Shown here in pieces: positions 35,968 to 44,956 of a DNA stretch of 64,000 nt. The notes beneath the pieces are model-generated. The model did no database searches. It saw nothing but the letters and a program-made list of their open reading frames with translations, and had not been told where the DNA came from. The stretch comes from Alcanivoracaceae bacterium. GTDB taxonomy: Bacteria > Pseudomonadota > Gammaproteobacteria > Pseudomonadales > Alcanivoracaceae. Numbering within the stretch: position 1 is the first letter of the stretch; each line of letters opens with the position of its first letter. The stretch lies in contig JARGPU010000001.1 in assembly GCA_029210325.1 (NCBI GenBank), positions 630,126-694,125 of the forward strand, in the 5' to 3' direction. A program made the position numbers and the translations under genes.

Positions 35968-37374
35968 ATGACTGGCAGAACTATCGGTTTGATCAAAGAG
36001 CACGACGTCAAGTGGGTGGACCTGCGGTTCACTGACAGCCACGGTAAGGAGCAGCACGTAACCTACCCGGCGGCAGACGTTAATGAAGACTTCTTCGAAG
36101 ACGGCAAGATGTTTGATGGCTCGTCCATCGCCGGCTGGAAGCACATCAACGAATCCGACATGATCCTGATGCCGGACGACGCATCTTCCGTGATGGATCC
36201 GTTCTCCGATGTAAGCACCGTGATTGTGCGCTGCGACATCGTTGAGCCGGCCACCATGCAGGGCTACGACCGGGATCCGCGCTCCATCGGTATGCGGGCA
36301 GAGGAATATCTGAAGTCCACCGGCATTGCCGATACCGCTTTGTTTGGTCCTGAGCCGGAATTCTTTGTGTTTGACGGCGTTAAGTGGACTTCTGGCATGA
36401 GCGGCCAGATGTACCAGATTCACTCTGAAGAAGCTGCCTGGGTTTCCGGCGATGACTTCGAGCGTGCCAACAGCGGTCACCGCCCGCGCGTTAAAGGTGG
36501 TTACTTCCCGGTTCCGCCGGTAGATAGCCTGCATGACCTGCGTGGCGCTATGTGTGCAGCCATGACCCAGATGGGCCTGCACGTTGAAGTTCACCACCAC
36601 GAAGTTGCTACTGCTGGTCAGTGTGAAATCGGTGTTGGCGCCAACACTCTGGTGAAGAAGGCTGACGAAGTACAGATCCTCAAGTACTGCGTGCACAACG
36701 TTGCCCATGCTTATGGCAAAACCGCTACCTTCATGCCGAAGCCGCTGGTTGGTGACAATGGTTCAGGTATGCACGTGCACCAGTCGCTGAGCAAGGATGG
36801 CAAGAACCTGTTTGCTGGTGATGTCTACGGTGGCCTGTCTGAAACCGCTCTGTTCTACATCGGCGGTATCATCAAGCATGCCCGCGCTCTGAACGCGCTG
36901 ACCAACCCGCTGACCAACTCTTACAAGCGTCTGGTTCCGGGCTTCGAAGCACCGGTAATGCTGGCCTACTCTGCGCGCAACCGCTCAGCGTCGATCCGTA
37001 TCCCGTACGTGAAAAACCCGAAGGGCCGTCGTATCGAGACTCGCTTCCCGGATCCGGGTGCCAACCCGTACCTGTGCTTTGCTGGTCTGCTGATGGCAGG
37101 TCTGGACGGCATTCAGAACAAGATCCATCCTGGCGATGCTATGGACAAGGATCTTTACGACCTGCCGGCCGAGGAAGCGCTAGCTATCCCGACCGTGGCA
37201 CATACCCTGACCATGGCGCTGGACGCGCTGGAAGCAGATCACGAGTTCCTGCTCAAGGGTGGTGTATTTTCCAAGGAAATGCTGGAGGCGTATATCGGCC
37301 TGAAGCGTGCCGATGTGGACCGTCTGAACATGACCCCGCACCCGGTCGAGTTCGATATGTACTACTCGGTCTGA
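35968..37374 (+). CDS. glnA: glutamine synthetase type I
   Basis: Makes glutamine from glutamate, ammonia and ATP in the cytosol; dodecamer. 468 residues. Landmarks are [18 protein letters not shown] and FDGSSIAGW at the N-terminus, the metal/ATP signature [10 protein letters not shown], and [19 protein letters not shown]. Tyr in [10 protein letters not shown] is the adenylylation site used by GlnE in the beta-type enzyme. Transcribed alone from the NtrC/sigma-54 promoter and closed by a strong terminator; ntrBC follow after a DUF4124 gene. Confidence 0.98.
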   Translation: MTGRTIGLIKEHDVKWVDLRFTDSHGKEQHVTYPAADVNEDFFEDGKMFDGSSIAGWKHINESDMILMPDDASSVMDPFSDVSTVIVRCDIVEPATMQGYDRDPRSIGMRAEEYLKSTGIADTALFGPEPEFFVFDGVKWTSGMSGQMYQIHSEEAAWVSGDDFERANSGHRPRVKGGYFPVPPVDSLHDLRGAMCAAMTQMGLHVEVHHHEVATAGQCEIGVGANTLVKKADEVQILKYCVHNVAHAYGKTATFMPKPLVGDNGSGMHVHQSLSKDGKNLFAGDVYGGLSETALFYIGGIIKHARALNALTNPLTNSYKRLVPGFEAPVMLAYSARNRSASIRIPYVKNPKGRRIETRFPDPGANPYLCFAGLLMAGLDGIQNKIHPGDAMDKDLYDLPAEEALAIPTVAHTLTMALDALEADHEFLLKGGVFSKEMLEAYIGLKRADVDRLNMTPHPVEFDMYYSV

Positions 37375-37392
37375 TCTTCGCGATCAGCTGGC

Positions 37393-37418
37393 AAAAAGGG
37401 GCTTCGGCCCCTTTTTTG
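37393..37418 (+). terminator. terminator of glnA
   Basis: AAAAAGGGGC TTCG GCCCCTTTTTT: a GC stem capped by the very stable UUCG tetraloop with a U-run, 18 bases after the glnA stop. Confidence 0.95.
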
Positions 37419-37501
37419 TTTTTTGCGGCCCGGAAGCAGTGGGGTTTCCTTTATCCGGGGCGCGGCTCAGAATGAGGCTGATGACCGGAGAGGACATGTT
37501 G

Positions 37502-38059
37502 ATGCTCAGATTTTCTGTTTTGTTGTTGGTGTTGTTCAGTGTTGCCGCACAGGCGGGGGCCGAGGAGCTGCCATTGACTGCGGATGAGTCCGGTGATGAT
37601 GAGGCAGCTGGCGAGCAGACTCAGCGCATTTATCGTACCGTCGATGATCAGGGCAGACCAGTATTCACCGATGCGCCGGATTCACGCAGGCCGGCCCAAG
37701 AGGTGCAGATTCGGGAGCAGAACACCATTCCCATGGTGGTGCCGAAAGTTGCTGTTCCTGCTGACGAGAAGGCCAAGGCTTCCTTGGACTATAAGTTAGC
37801 GATTACTTCGCCCAAGAATGAGGAAACACTGCAAAACCCCGAGTCCATGACGGTGGCAGTGTCAGTGAGCCCCGAGCCCTCGAAAGGCCATGTCCTGCGT
37901 CTTCTCGACAACGGTGACGAAGTCGCCATGGTGATTGAGTGGCCAGATCGAGGCGAGCACCGTCTGGTCGCTCAGGTCCTTAGTCAGGAAGGTGAGGTGT
38001 TGGCGGAGTCTGCTGAAGTGGTAGTTTATGTGCAGCGTGTCAGTATTCTGAACAAGTAG
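37502..38059 (+). CDS. DUF4124 domain-containing periplasmic protein
   Basis: ATG 37502 lies eight bases after GGAGAGG and starts a signal peptide (LRFSVLLLVLFSVAAQAGA); ATG 37496 is too close to that site. The DUF4124 motif is IYRTVDDQGRPVFTDAPD, followed by a linker and a C-terminal beta-sandwich-like part (LAITSPKNEETLQNPESMTV ... VVYVQRVSI). Function unknown. The family is often found next to glnA-ntrBC in pseudomonads and relatives, as here, but no nitrogen role has been established to my knowledge. Confidence 0.88.
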   Translation: MLRFSVLLLVLFSVAAQAGAEELPLTADESGDDEAAGEQTQRIYRTVDDQGRPVFTDAPDSRRPAQEVQIREQNTIPMVVPKVAVPADEKAKASLDYKLAITSPKNEETLQNPESMTVAVSVSPEPSKGHVLRLLDNGDEVAMVIEWPDRGEHRLVAQVLSQEGEVLAESAEVVVYVQRVSILNK

Positions 38060-38100
38060 CCTGCGGCCCTGTTTCTTCAGGGCTAATCCCCGGTGCGATT

Positions 38101-38117
38101 CGCACCAAAATAGTGCA
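38101..38117 (+). promoter_or_regulatory. NtrC binding site upstream of ntrBC
   Basis: CGCACCAAAATAGTGCA differs from the consensus TGCACCAAAATGGTGCA at two positions. It is about 75 bases before a sigma-54 promoter (38191-38206), so ntrBC may activate its own transcription. Confidence 0.7.
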
Positions 38118-38190
38118 TTCTCTTTCCCCATAGGGCCCACGGTTCTGCCGGCGGCCTTGCTCCTGCACGGTGCGTTGTTGCATCGGATTG

Positions 38191-38206
38191 TGGCCTGAAA
38201 ATTGCT
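38191..38206 (+). promoter_or_regulatory. sigma-54 promoter of ntrBC
   Basis: TGGCCTGAAAATTGCT: -24 element TGGCCT and -12 element TTGCT with exact GG-N10-GC spacing; two mismatches to TGGCACGN4TTGCW. The predicted start (about 38216-38218) is only a few bases before ATG 38220, so the message would be almost leaderless; no Shine-Dalgarno site is seen there. Confidence 0.7.
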
Positions 38207-38219
38207 TCTGTAGCCCATT

Positions 38220-39317
38220 ATGACTGACTCCCTGTTTCACAAACGGCTGCTGGACCACCTGCGTACCGCCGTGTTGTTGCTCGACGGCGACTTGCTGGTG
38301 CGCTACCTGAATCCAGCGGCAGAAATGCTGCTGTCGATTAGTGCGGCCAGACTCAATGGCATGCGCCTGCCGGACTACTTTATGTCCGATGATGAGTCTC
38401 GGGTAGCACTGGAACGGTGCGCCCGGGATGGTCATCCGTTTACTCGTCGCGAGGCCCGTCTGTTTGCTGGCCCCGGTCATGAGATAACTGTGGACTACAG
38501 TGTTAGCCATATCAGTGAGCCCGGTCAGGCGCCCACCCTGTTGATAGAAATACAGCAGCTTGATCGATTGCTGCGGATCACCCGAGAGGATGCCCTGATC
38601 CACTCGCATCAGGCCACTCGAGCTTTGGTGCGTGGAGTGGCGCACGAGCTGAAAAACCCGTTGGGTGGTATCCGCGGAGCGGCTCAGTTGCTGGAGCGGG
38701 CACTGCCGAATGCGGAGCTGGCGGAATACACCAGGGTGATCATTGACGAGGCTGATCGGCTACGCAGCATTGCCGACCGCATGCTCGGGCCGCGGCGTGT
38801 GCCCCATTTTACCGACGTCAATCTGCATGAGTGTCTGGAGCATGTGCGTCAGCTAACTACGGCAGAGCACCCCGATGGCATTCGCATTGAGCGTGATTAC
38901 GATCCGTCTTTGCCGGAAGTGCCAGCGGACCGCGATCAACTAATTCAGGTATTACTGAACCTGACTCGTAATGCGATTCAGGCGGTCACTGAAGCTGACA
39001 TCAAGGATGGCGTCATTACCTTGCGCACTCGGGCGTTGCGACAGTTCACCATTGGTGCACAGCGCCACCGGCTGGTGGCGCGGATTGAAATTGAGGACAA
39101 CGGCCCGGGCGTGCCCGAGTTGATGCAGGAAATGCTGTTTTACCCAATGGTCAGCGGTCGTGCCAATGGCACCGGTCTTGGCCTGTCTATTTCCCAGTCA
39201 ATCATCAGTCAGCATCGTGGGCTGATTGAGTGTGACAGCCATCCTGGCAGAACTGTGTTCAGCGTGTTGTTGCCTATGGAGGCTGCGCCCGCAGAAGGAG
39301 AGAGTGCACAATCATGA
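38220..39317 (+). CDS. glnL: nitrogen regulation sensor kinase NtrB
   Basis: Soluble kinase/phosphatase that reads nitrogen state through PII and acts on NtrC. 365 residues: an N-terminal PAS domain (about 13-115), HisKA with His142 in VAHELKNPLGGIRG, then HATPase with N box LLNLTRNAIQAV, G1 DNGPGVPE and GTGLGLSISQSI. The start ATG 38220 matches the family N-terminus. Its TGA overlaps the ntrC ATG by four bases. NtrC site and sigma-54 promoter upstream suggest autoregulation. Confidence 0.96.
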   Translation: MTDSLFHKRLLDHLRTAVLLLDGDLLVRYLNPAAEMLLSISAARLNGMRLPDYFMSDDESRVALERCARDGHPFTRREARLFAGPGHEITVDYSVSHISEPGQAPTLLIEIQQLDRLLRITREDALIHSHQATRALVRGVAHELKNPLGGIRGAAQLLERALPNAELAEYTRVIIDEADRLRSIADRMLGPRRVPHFTDVNLHECLEHVRQLTTAEHPDGIRIERDYDPSLPEVPADRDQLIQVLLNLTRNAIQAVTEADIKDGVITLRTRALRQFTIGAQRHRLVARIEIEDNGPGVPELMQEMLFYPMVSGRANGTGLGLSISQSIISQHRGLIECDSHPGRTVFSVLLPMEAAPAEGESAQS

Positions 39318-40741
39318 ATGCTACCGTCTGGATTGTTGATGATGATCGCTCAATTCGCTGGGTGCTGGAAAAAGCGCTAGCACAGGATGACTTTGCCACG
39401 CGTAGTTTTGAAGATGGCGATGAAGCTCTAAATGCCTTGGAGAGCGGTGAGGGCACGCCAGATGTGCTGGTGTCTGATGTGCGCATGCCCGGTACCGACG
39501 GTTTACGTATGCTGCGCATTCTGCAGCGCAAGTTTCCAGAATTGCCGGTGATTATTATGACCGCGCATTCTGACCTGGATTCTGCGGTGGCCTCCTATCA
39601 GGGCGGCGCGTTCGAGTATTTGCCCAAGCCGTTTGATGTGGATGAAGCGGTGGCGCTGGTCAAGCGTGCTATTCGGCATCGTGCAGAACTTGAGGGGGAG
39701 CCAGCGGAGCAGCCGGTTGATTTGCCCACCGAAATTATTGGCGAAGCACCGGCGATGCAGGAAGTATTTCGCGCCATTGGCCGGCTGTCGCACTCTAACG
39801 TGACGGTGTTGATCAATGGTCAGTCCGGTACCGGTAAAGAGCTGGTTGCGCGGGCGTTGCATCGTCATTCGGTGCGCAAGGATAAGCCATTTGTGGCGCT
39901 GAACATGGCGGCAATTCCGAAAGACCTGATTGAGTCAGAACTGTTTGGCCATGAAAAAGGTAGCTTCACCGGAGCAAATGCCCAGCGCATCGGGCGTTTT
40001 GAGCAGGCCAACGGAGGCACACTGTTTCTGGATGAAATTGGTGATATGCCACTGGAAGCCCAGACCAGGTTGTTGCGGGTACTGCAGGAAGGAGAGTTCT
40101 ATCGGGTTGGCGGCACCACGCCGATCAAGGTTGATGTACGTATTATTGCGGCCACTCACCAAAACCTGGAGAAGTTGGTCGCCGATGGCGATTTTCGTGA
40201 GGATCTGTTCCACCGGGTGAACGTTATTCGCATTCACATTCCCAAGTTGGCCGAGCGTCGTGAGGATATTCCCCGTCTGGCCCGGCATTTTCTGCAACGC
40301 GCAGCACGCGAGCTAGGCGTGGAAGCAAAGACGCTGCACAAGGACTCGGAGCGCTACTTCTCATCGCTGGCTTGGCCAGGCAATGTCCGTCAGATGGAAA
40401 ACGTTTGTCGCTGGTTGACGGTGATGGCGTCCGGCCGTGAGGTATTGATCGATGATCTGCCACCAGAGCTGCGTGAGCAGGAAAGCCGCAGTGAAGTGGT
40501 GGGAGACTGGGAAAAATCATTGCGCCTGTGGGCTGATCGCGCATTGGCGGCGGGCGGCAAAAATATTCTTGATGATGCTGTGCCGGCATTCGAGCGGGCG
40601 ATGATTGATGTGGCCCTTAAGCACACTGGTGGCCGTCGTCGTGATGCGGCCAGCCTGCTGGGATGGGGTAGAAATACCCTGACGCGCAAGATCAAGGAGC
40701 TGGACATGGAAGAGTCGCTGGGTGCTGAAGAAGACAGCTGA
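39314..40741 (+). CDS. glnG: nitrogen regulation response regulator NtrC
   Basis: Sigma-54 activator of 475 residues. Receiver domain (1-125) with Asp10/11, phospho-acceptor Asp55 (SDVRMPG) and Lys105 in LPKPF. AAA+ domain with Walker A GQSGTGKE (169-176), the sigma-54 contact loop written GSFTGA (216-221) rather than the usual GAFTGA, and Walker B GGTLFLDEIGD. C-terminal Fis-type helix-turn-helix: RRRDAASLLGWGRNTLTRK. Ala-to-Ser in the loop occurs in some active relatives. Its targets here include glnA and probably ntrBC itself. Confidence 0.97.
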   Translation: MNATVWIVDDDRSIRWVLEKALAQDDFATRSFEDGDEALNALESGEGTPDVLVSDVRMPGTDGLRMLRILQRKFPELPVIIMTAHSDLDSAVASYQGGAFEYLPKPFDVDEAVALVKRAIRHRAELEGEPAEQPVDLPTEIIGEAPAMQEVFRAIGRLSHSNVTVLINGQSGTGKELVARALHRHSVRKDKPFVALNMAAIPKDLIESELFGHEKGSFTGANAQRIGRFEQANGGTLFLDEIGDMPLEAQTRLLRVLQEGEFYRVGGTTPIKVDVRIIAATHQNLEKLVADGDFREDLFHRVNVIRIHIPKLAERREDIPRLARHFLQRAARELGVEAKTLHKDSERYFSSLAWPGNVRQMENVCRWLTVMASGREVLIDDLPPELREQESRSEVVGDWEKSLRLWADRALAAGGKNILDDAVPAFERAMIDVALKHTGGRRRDAASLLGWGRNTLTRKIKELDMEESLGAEEDS

Positions 40742-41224
40742 TTATTCCAGTGCCCGTTTTGCTTGCAGACTGACCAGCTTCCAGTCGCCATCGTTCAGCC
40801 ACTGGCTTTCGACCCGATACAGCTGGGCTTGATCTGGCAGGATGCCACCGCTGCCGCCAGTTACCAGGGCGTTGAAATGTGCCGTGGCAAGGTCCTCACG
40901 GATGTTATCGGGGGTGACCTGAATATTGGTAAGTACCACGCTGATATTGCGGTGCCGGAAGAAGGTGGCGGTCATTATTCGCCGTGCTTGATCAAGATCA
41001 AGACTGCCGTGGTTACGTTCATTGATCTGCAGATCGGGGTGCAAGTGTTCAACTACCGCTGAGCTGTCGCGCTGCTCAATGCCCTCTGCTATCTCTTTGA
41101 TCGCCTTGCTGATGGCCTGCTCGGCTGCTGGCGGGGTGCCACAGGCGGCCAGCCACAGTGCCTGAAGGGCAATCACGGTATATGCTGTGGCGCGAAGCCA
41201 ATTTGATCGAATCATGTATGCCAC
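40742..41224 (-). CDS. putative lipoprotein with NTF2/SnoaL-like domain
   Basis: 160 residues. GTG 41224 is chosen over ATG 41215 because GGAGG lies five bases before it. A lipoprotein signal ends in LAAC (ALQALWLAACG). The mature part looks like a small cone-shaped NTF2-type fold: helix AISKAIKEIAEGIEQRD, HLHPDLQINERNHG, strands ISVVLTNIQV, AHFNALVTGG and YRVESQWLNDGDWKLVSLQAK. Function unknown. Its stop abuts the ntrC stop (convergent), and its start overlaps the pip start head to head by seven bases. Confidence 0.75.
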   Translation of the reverse strand: MAYMIRSNWLRATAYTVIALQALWLAACGTPPAAEQAISKAIKEIAEGIEQRDSSAVVEHLHPDLQINERNHGSLDLDQARRIMTATFFRHRNISVVLTNIQVTPDNIREDLATAHFNALVTGGSGGILPDQAQLYRVESQWLNDGDWKLVSLQAKRALE

Positions 41225-42177
41225 TTTATCCTCCGCTCTCGCCCCGTCAACAGTTTCATTTGCCAGTGGACGCGCTGCACTCCCTGTATGTCGAGGAGTC
41301 TGGTAATCCGGCTGGTCGCCCGGTGATCGTTCTGCATGGTGGACCTGGCGGCAGTTGCTCGCCCCATCTAAGGCGCTTCTTTGACCCGCAACACTGGCGC
41401 ATCATCCTGTTCGATCAGCGCGGCGCCGGGCGCTCCAGGCCCTCTGCCTGCCTCACCGACAACAGCACCGATGAGCTGGTCGCCGACATGGAAAAGCTGC
41501 GCCAGCATTTGGGAATAACTCGTTGGATGCTGTTTGGCGGCTCCTGGGGGGCGACCTTGGCCCTGCGCTACGCCAGTCAGTATCCTGAAAAGGTGTCTGC
41601 CATGGTGCTGCGTGGGATATTTCTTTGTCGCCAGCAGGACATGGATTGGCTGTATCGGGCGGGCGGCGCCAGCCGGGTGCGGCCGGAAGCCTGGGCCAGG
41701 TTTATTGCCCCCATCCCGGAAAATGAGCGCCATGATCCACTGTCTGCCTGGCATCGCCTTTTGCATCAGGCAGATGGTCCGCAACAGCAGGCTCTGGCAG
41801 GCATCTGGGCGGCTTGGGAGGCGGCCTGCTCCACCGTGCTGCCGTCCGAGGCGGTTGCCGAAGGTTTCTCCCGTCAGGCCTTGGCCATGGCCCTGATAGA
41901 AAGCCATTACTTCGTTAATCAGGGTTTTTTGCAGCAATGGCCGATGCCACCGTCCCAGCTGGCGGGCATTCCTGGAGTGATTATTCATGGCAGGCTGGAC
42001 CTGGTCTGTCCTGCGGATCAGGCCCTGGCGCTACATCAGGCTTGGCCGGAGAGTCGTCTGAATATGGTGGAGGGGGCTGGTCATTCGGTGATCGAAGCAG
42101 GTATTCAGGTTGCGTTGCTGGACGCGGTGGCAGAGATGAGTCGACTGGGAGACAGGCAGCAGGGAGAGGAGCGGTGA
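41218..42177 (+). CDS. pip: prolyl aminopeptidase
   Basis: Releases N-terminal proline from peptides. Alpha/beta hydrolase of 319 residues, family S33. HGGPGGS (40-46) is the family oxyanion motif; the nucleophile is Ser109 in FGGSWGATLAL; the acid is in GRLDLVCP and His in GAGHSVIE. The start at ATG 41218 fits the family N-terminus (PLYPPLSPRQQFHLPVDALH). Overlaps dtd by four bases (GTGA). The 5' end overlaps the divergent lipoprotein gene, so its promoter must lie inside that gene. Confidence 0.95.
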   Translation: MPLYPPLSPRQQFHLPVDALHSLYVEESGNPAGRPVIVLHGGPGGSCSPHLRRFFDPQHWRIILFDQRGAGRSRPSACLTDNSTDELVADMEKLRQHLGITRWMLFGGSWGATLALRYASQYPEKVSAMVLRGIFLCRQQDMDWLYRAGGASRVRPEAWARFIAPIPENERHDPLSAWHRLLHQADGPQQQALAGIWAAWEAACSTVLPSEAVAEGFSRQALAMALIESHYFVNQGFLQQWPMPPSQLAGIPGVIIHGRLDLVCPADQALALHQAWPESRLNMVEGAGHSVIEAGIQVALLDAVAEMSRLGDRQQGEER

Positions 42178-42614
42178 AGCTGCTGTTACAGCGGGTCAGC
42201 AGGGCCAGTGTCAGCGTTGCTGGCGAGGAGGTCGGTGCCATTGGCCGCGGCATTCTGGCGTTGGTCGGTTTCGAGCGAGAGGATGGTGAGGCGCAGGTCA
42301 CTCGCCTGACTGAGCGTATGCTGAACTATCGCCTATTCGCTGACCAGCAAGGCAAGACCAATCTCAGCGTCCGGGATATTGCTGGCGGGGTGTTGCTGGT
42401 ATCCCAGTTTACCTTGGCAGCAGACACCCGCCGCGGCTTACGTCCTGGCTTTAGTTTGGCGGCTGATCCGCAGCGGGCAAACGGTTTGTATCTAGCCATG
42501 CTTGAGCAGTTACGGCAGGAGGCCGGTATTCAGCTGGCTAACGGTATATTTGGTGCCGATATGCAGGTGATGCTGGTTAACGATGGACCGGTTACGTTTT
42601 TGCTGGAAGGGTGA
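42174..42614 (+). CDS. dtd: D-aminoacyl-tRNA deacylase
   Basis: Recycles D-Tyr-tRNA and other mischarged tRNAs. 146 residues from GTG 42174, which overlaps the pip stop. Landmarks are KLLLQRVSRASVSV at the start, the catalytic-site motif LLVSQFTLAADTRRGLRP, and the Gly-cisPro motif in NDGPVTFLLE near the end. Translationally coupled to pip. Confidence 0.96.
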   Translation: MKLLLQRVSRASVSVAGEEVGAIGRGILALVGFEREDGEAQVTRLTERMLNYRLFADQQGKTNLSVRDIAGGVLLVSQFTLAADTRRGLRPGFSLAADPQRANGLYLAMLEQLRQEAGIQLANGIFGADMQVMLVNDGPVTFLLEG

Positions 42615-42715
42615 AATCGCGCTTGCCTTAAGCCGCCCAGAATGTTCTATGATGGAGCTGCCGCGCCACCGAGGATATTCAGTGGCGCAGGAAGTCTTTC
42701 AACAAGGAGAAAACC

Positions 42716-43153
42716 ATGAAAAAGATCTTTGTAGCTTCTGCTATTGCCAGTTCCGTACTGTTGTCCGGGTGTCTTGGTCAGAACGCACTGTTCAATAAAG
42801 TACAGGATTGGAATGCCTCTGCCACCAATGAGAAGTTCGTCAATCAGGGTATTTCTTTTGCGTTTTGGTTTATTCCTGTTTATGGCCTGACCCTGTTTGC
42901 CGATGTTATTGTGCTGAACTCCGTAGAGTTTTGGACCGGCACCAACCCGGTTTCCGGCAAGTCGGCTAAGGTGGCTGGTACCAGCGAGACCGTCACCGAT
43001 GGCATGGGCAACACGGCTACCTTGACCTACAACGCAGATGGCACCGTCTCTGTCGTTGCCAACGAAGAGCACTATACTTTGGTGCGTCGCGGTGACCAGC
43101 TTGTGAAGTTGCAAGAAGGCGAGCAGCAGGTAATGGGCAGCTTTGTTCTGTAA
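42716..43153 (+). CDS. DUF3332 family lipoprotein
   Basis: 145 residues preceded by AAGGAG. The signal ends in a lipobox LSGC (VASAIASSVLLSGC). The body contains the family features: LGQNALFNKVQDWN, then a hydrophobic hairpin (GISFAFWFIPVYGLTLFADV) and VLNSVEFWTGTNP, followed by a small beta-rich C-terminal domain. Function of DUF3332 is unknown. Single gene with its own terminator. Confidence 0.85.
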   Translation: MKKIFVASAIASSVLLSGCLGQNALFNKVQDWNASATNEKFVNQGISFAFWFIPVYGLTLFADVIVLNSVEFWTGTNPVSGKSAKVAGTSETVTDGMGNTATLTYNADGTVSVVANEEHYTLVRRGDQLVKLQEGEQQVMGSFVL

Positions 43154-43172
43154 GGTCCGGGCTGTGTTATAG

Positions 43173-43201
43173 ATGGCGCCTTAGGGCGCCATTTTTATTT
43201 T
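43173..43201 (+). terminator. terminator after the DUF3332 gene
   Basis: ATGGCGCC TTAG GGCGCCAT followed by TTTTATTTT: an 8-bp stem with U-run, 20 bases after the stop. Confidence 0.93.
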
Positions 43202-43212
43202 GGATTGTTCCG

Positions 43213-43884
43213 ATGATACGGTTTTTCCTTATTTTAAGTGTGCTGGCCCTCGGCGGCTGTGCCAGTCTAGTCAGCAAACAATTCGCCGCGCAGTCAACAA
43301 AATCCTGGAGCATGAAGCCTTCGGATCATGGGCTTAAGTATGATGATGTAATTCTATCAGCCAGCGATGGCTCACGGTTACATGGCTGGTGGTTGCATGC
43401 TAGTGGTGAACATAAGGCAACGCTGTATTTTCTACATGATTTGTCCGGAAATGTTAGTGATTACCTGGAGGAGGTTAGTGCCTTGCCGGGAAAAGGCATT
43501 GGCATTTTTATGCTTGATTATCGTGGCTTTGGTTTGAGCGAAGGCAGGTCTGATCTGAGTTATGTTGCCTCTGACGCGGTACAAGGTTTGGATTGGCTCA
43601 GGGTGGCGGGAAAAGCCGGGTCTGGAGCGATTGTTGTGTTGCTTCAGCGACAGGCGATTGATCCGGTAAAAGCTGAGCTATCCAAGGAGATCCATAGTGG
43701 TCGATTTGATTGTCTGCTAGAGGCAGATAAGGCGGTTGATTTTTCAGTGTTGCTTGCCCAGCAGTGTCCCGCAATTCAGCGCGATACAATAGGGCCCCAA
43801 GGGGATGATGTTGAGGTATTGATACCAGAGTTGCGCCCTGCGGTGCCGGGGGCGCTGCCAGAAGGGCCTCGGTTCAGCTTTTGA
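43213..43884 (+). CDS. alpha/beta-hydrolase-like lipoprotein without nucleophile
   Basis: 223 residues with lipobox LGGC at Cys16. The first half is a recognisable hydrolase fold: LSASDGSRLHGWWLHA, TLYFLHDLSGN (oxyanion loop, where HGN/HGNAE is usual), FMLDYRGFGLSEG and VQGLDWLR. Where the nucleophile elbow GxSxG should follow (about residue 145), the sequence reads VVLLQRQAID instead. The second half does not look like the rest of a hydrolase and lacks an evident acid or His. So it is either a decayed enzyme or a pseudoenzyme fused to another sequence. Three bases separate its end from the convergent tatC. Confidence 0.65.
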   Translation: MIRFFLILSVLALGGCASLVSKQFAAQSTKSWSMKPSDHGLKYDDVILSASDGSRLHGWWLHASGEHKATLYFLHDLSGNVSDYLEEVSALPGKGIGIFMLDYRGFGLSEGRSDLSYVASDAVQGLDWLRVAGKAGSGAIVVLLQRQAIDPVKAELSKEIHSGRFDCLLEADKAVDFSVLLAQQCPAIQRDTIGPQGDDVEVLIPELRPAVPGALPEGPRFSF

Positions 43885-43887
43885 ACT

Positions 43888-44637
43888 TCAGGCCTGCTCT
43901 TTCTTTTCTGCCTGAGTCAGTGCAGCGATGATGATGCCAGATTCAAAAAGAAGCCACATAGGCACGGCTAACAATGTTTGCGAGATGATGTCTGGCGGTG
44001 TTAGTAGCATGCCAATAACAAAACAGCCGACCACCACGTAAGGCCGTTTTTCTCGCAGTGACTCGACCGTGGTGATGCCACTCCAGACCATCAGCAAGAT
44101 GGCAATTGGCAATTCAAAAGCCACACCAAAAGCGATAAACAGGGTGATAACAAAGTCCAGATAACGGCTGATATCCGTCATCACGGCTACCCCTTCCGGG
44201 GCGATTGCGGTGAAAAAGCCAAATAGCACCGGGAAAACAACAAAGTAAGCGAAGGCGACGCCGCCATAAAACAGAGCGATGCTACTTGCCAGAAGTGGCA
44301 GGGCAAACTTCTTTTCGTGCTTGTACAGGCCAGGCGAGATAAAGCCCCATACCTGGTGCAGAATTAGTGGCATGGCCAGCAGTATGCTGACATACAGGGT
44401 CAGTTTGAACGGCACTAGAAAAGGCGAGGTAACGTCAGTGGCAATCATTGAAGTGCCGGCAGGCAGTGATTGCATCAGCGGCTGTGCAACCAGGGTGTAA
44501 AGTTCCTGGGAGAAATAGAAAAGCGGAAAGAACACACAGGCAATTGCCAGCATGGTGCGCAGCAACCGGTCACGCAGCTCAATCAGATGCTTGATAAGCG
44601 GTTGCGGTTCATCCAGTGGCGTCAGTTTATCGGTCAT
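43888..44637 (-). CDS. tatC: Sec-independent translocase subunit TatC
   Basis: Core receptor of twin-arginine export in the inner membrane. ATG 44637 gives 249 residues with six transmembrane helices. Landmarks are [17 protein letters not shown], the family motif YTLVAQPLM, and [21 protein letters not shown] (Glu in the first periplasmic region and FISPGLY are typical). Overlaps tatB by 11 bases; last of tatABC. Confidence 0.97.
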   Translation of the reverse strand: MTDKLTPLDEPQPLIKHLIELRDRLLRTMLAIACVFFPLFYFSQELYTLVAQPLMQSLPAGTSMIATDVTSPFLVPFKLTLYVSILLAMPLILHQVWGFISPGLYKHEKKFALPLLASSIALFYGGVAFAYFVVFPVLFGFFTAIAPEGVAVMTDISRYLDFVITLFIAFGVAFELPIAILLMVWSGITTVESLREKRPYVVVGCFVIGMLLTPPDIISQTLLAVPMWLLFESGIIIAALTQAEKKEQA

Positions 44638-44935
44638 CTTTTTCTTTCTGTGAGGAGTCCGCCGCAGCGTTAAGTGCTTGCTGTTCTTCGTGCTGACCGG
44701 AGGCCAGCGTATTTTCATCGATGCCGAGTTCCTCAAGCTGTTTCTTGAATCGTTCTTTCATTTCTTCGTTATAGGCTTCCCGCTCCATCTCATGCTTGAG
44801 ATTGTTTAGCGTGGCTTTGGCGCGACCGGTCCACTGGCCCACGGCGCGCACTACCTTGGGCAGGCGCTCGGGGCCGAGCACCAGCAGGCCAATGACAAAA
44901 ACAACGAGTAGCTCGAAGAAGCCGATATCAAACAT
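44627..44935 (-). CDS. tatB: Sec-independent translocase subunit TatB
   Basis: 102 residues: the short N-terminal helix begins with [20 protein letters not shown], followed by the hinge GPERLP and an amphipathic helix ([17 protein letters not shown]), then a charged tail. [21 protein letters not shown] separates TatB from TatA. Partner of TatC in substrate recognition. Confidence 0.96.
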   Translation of the reverse strand: MFDIGFFELLVVFVIGLLVLGPERLPKVVRAVGQWTGRAKATLNNLKHEMEREAYNEEMKERFKKQLEELGIDENTLASGQHEEQQALNAAADSSQKEKDDR

Positions 44936-44956
44936 CGACGCAGAACTCCATCAGGA

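Noticed and set aside
35908..36708. Minus-strand open frame opposite glnA
   Set aside because: Codon-bias shadow of glnA; it would also cover the glnA leader.
38165..38186. Possible sigma-54 promoter CGGTGCGTTGTTGCA upstream of ntrB
   Set aside because: Spacer is one base short (N9); the element at 38191-38206 fits exactly.
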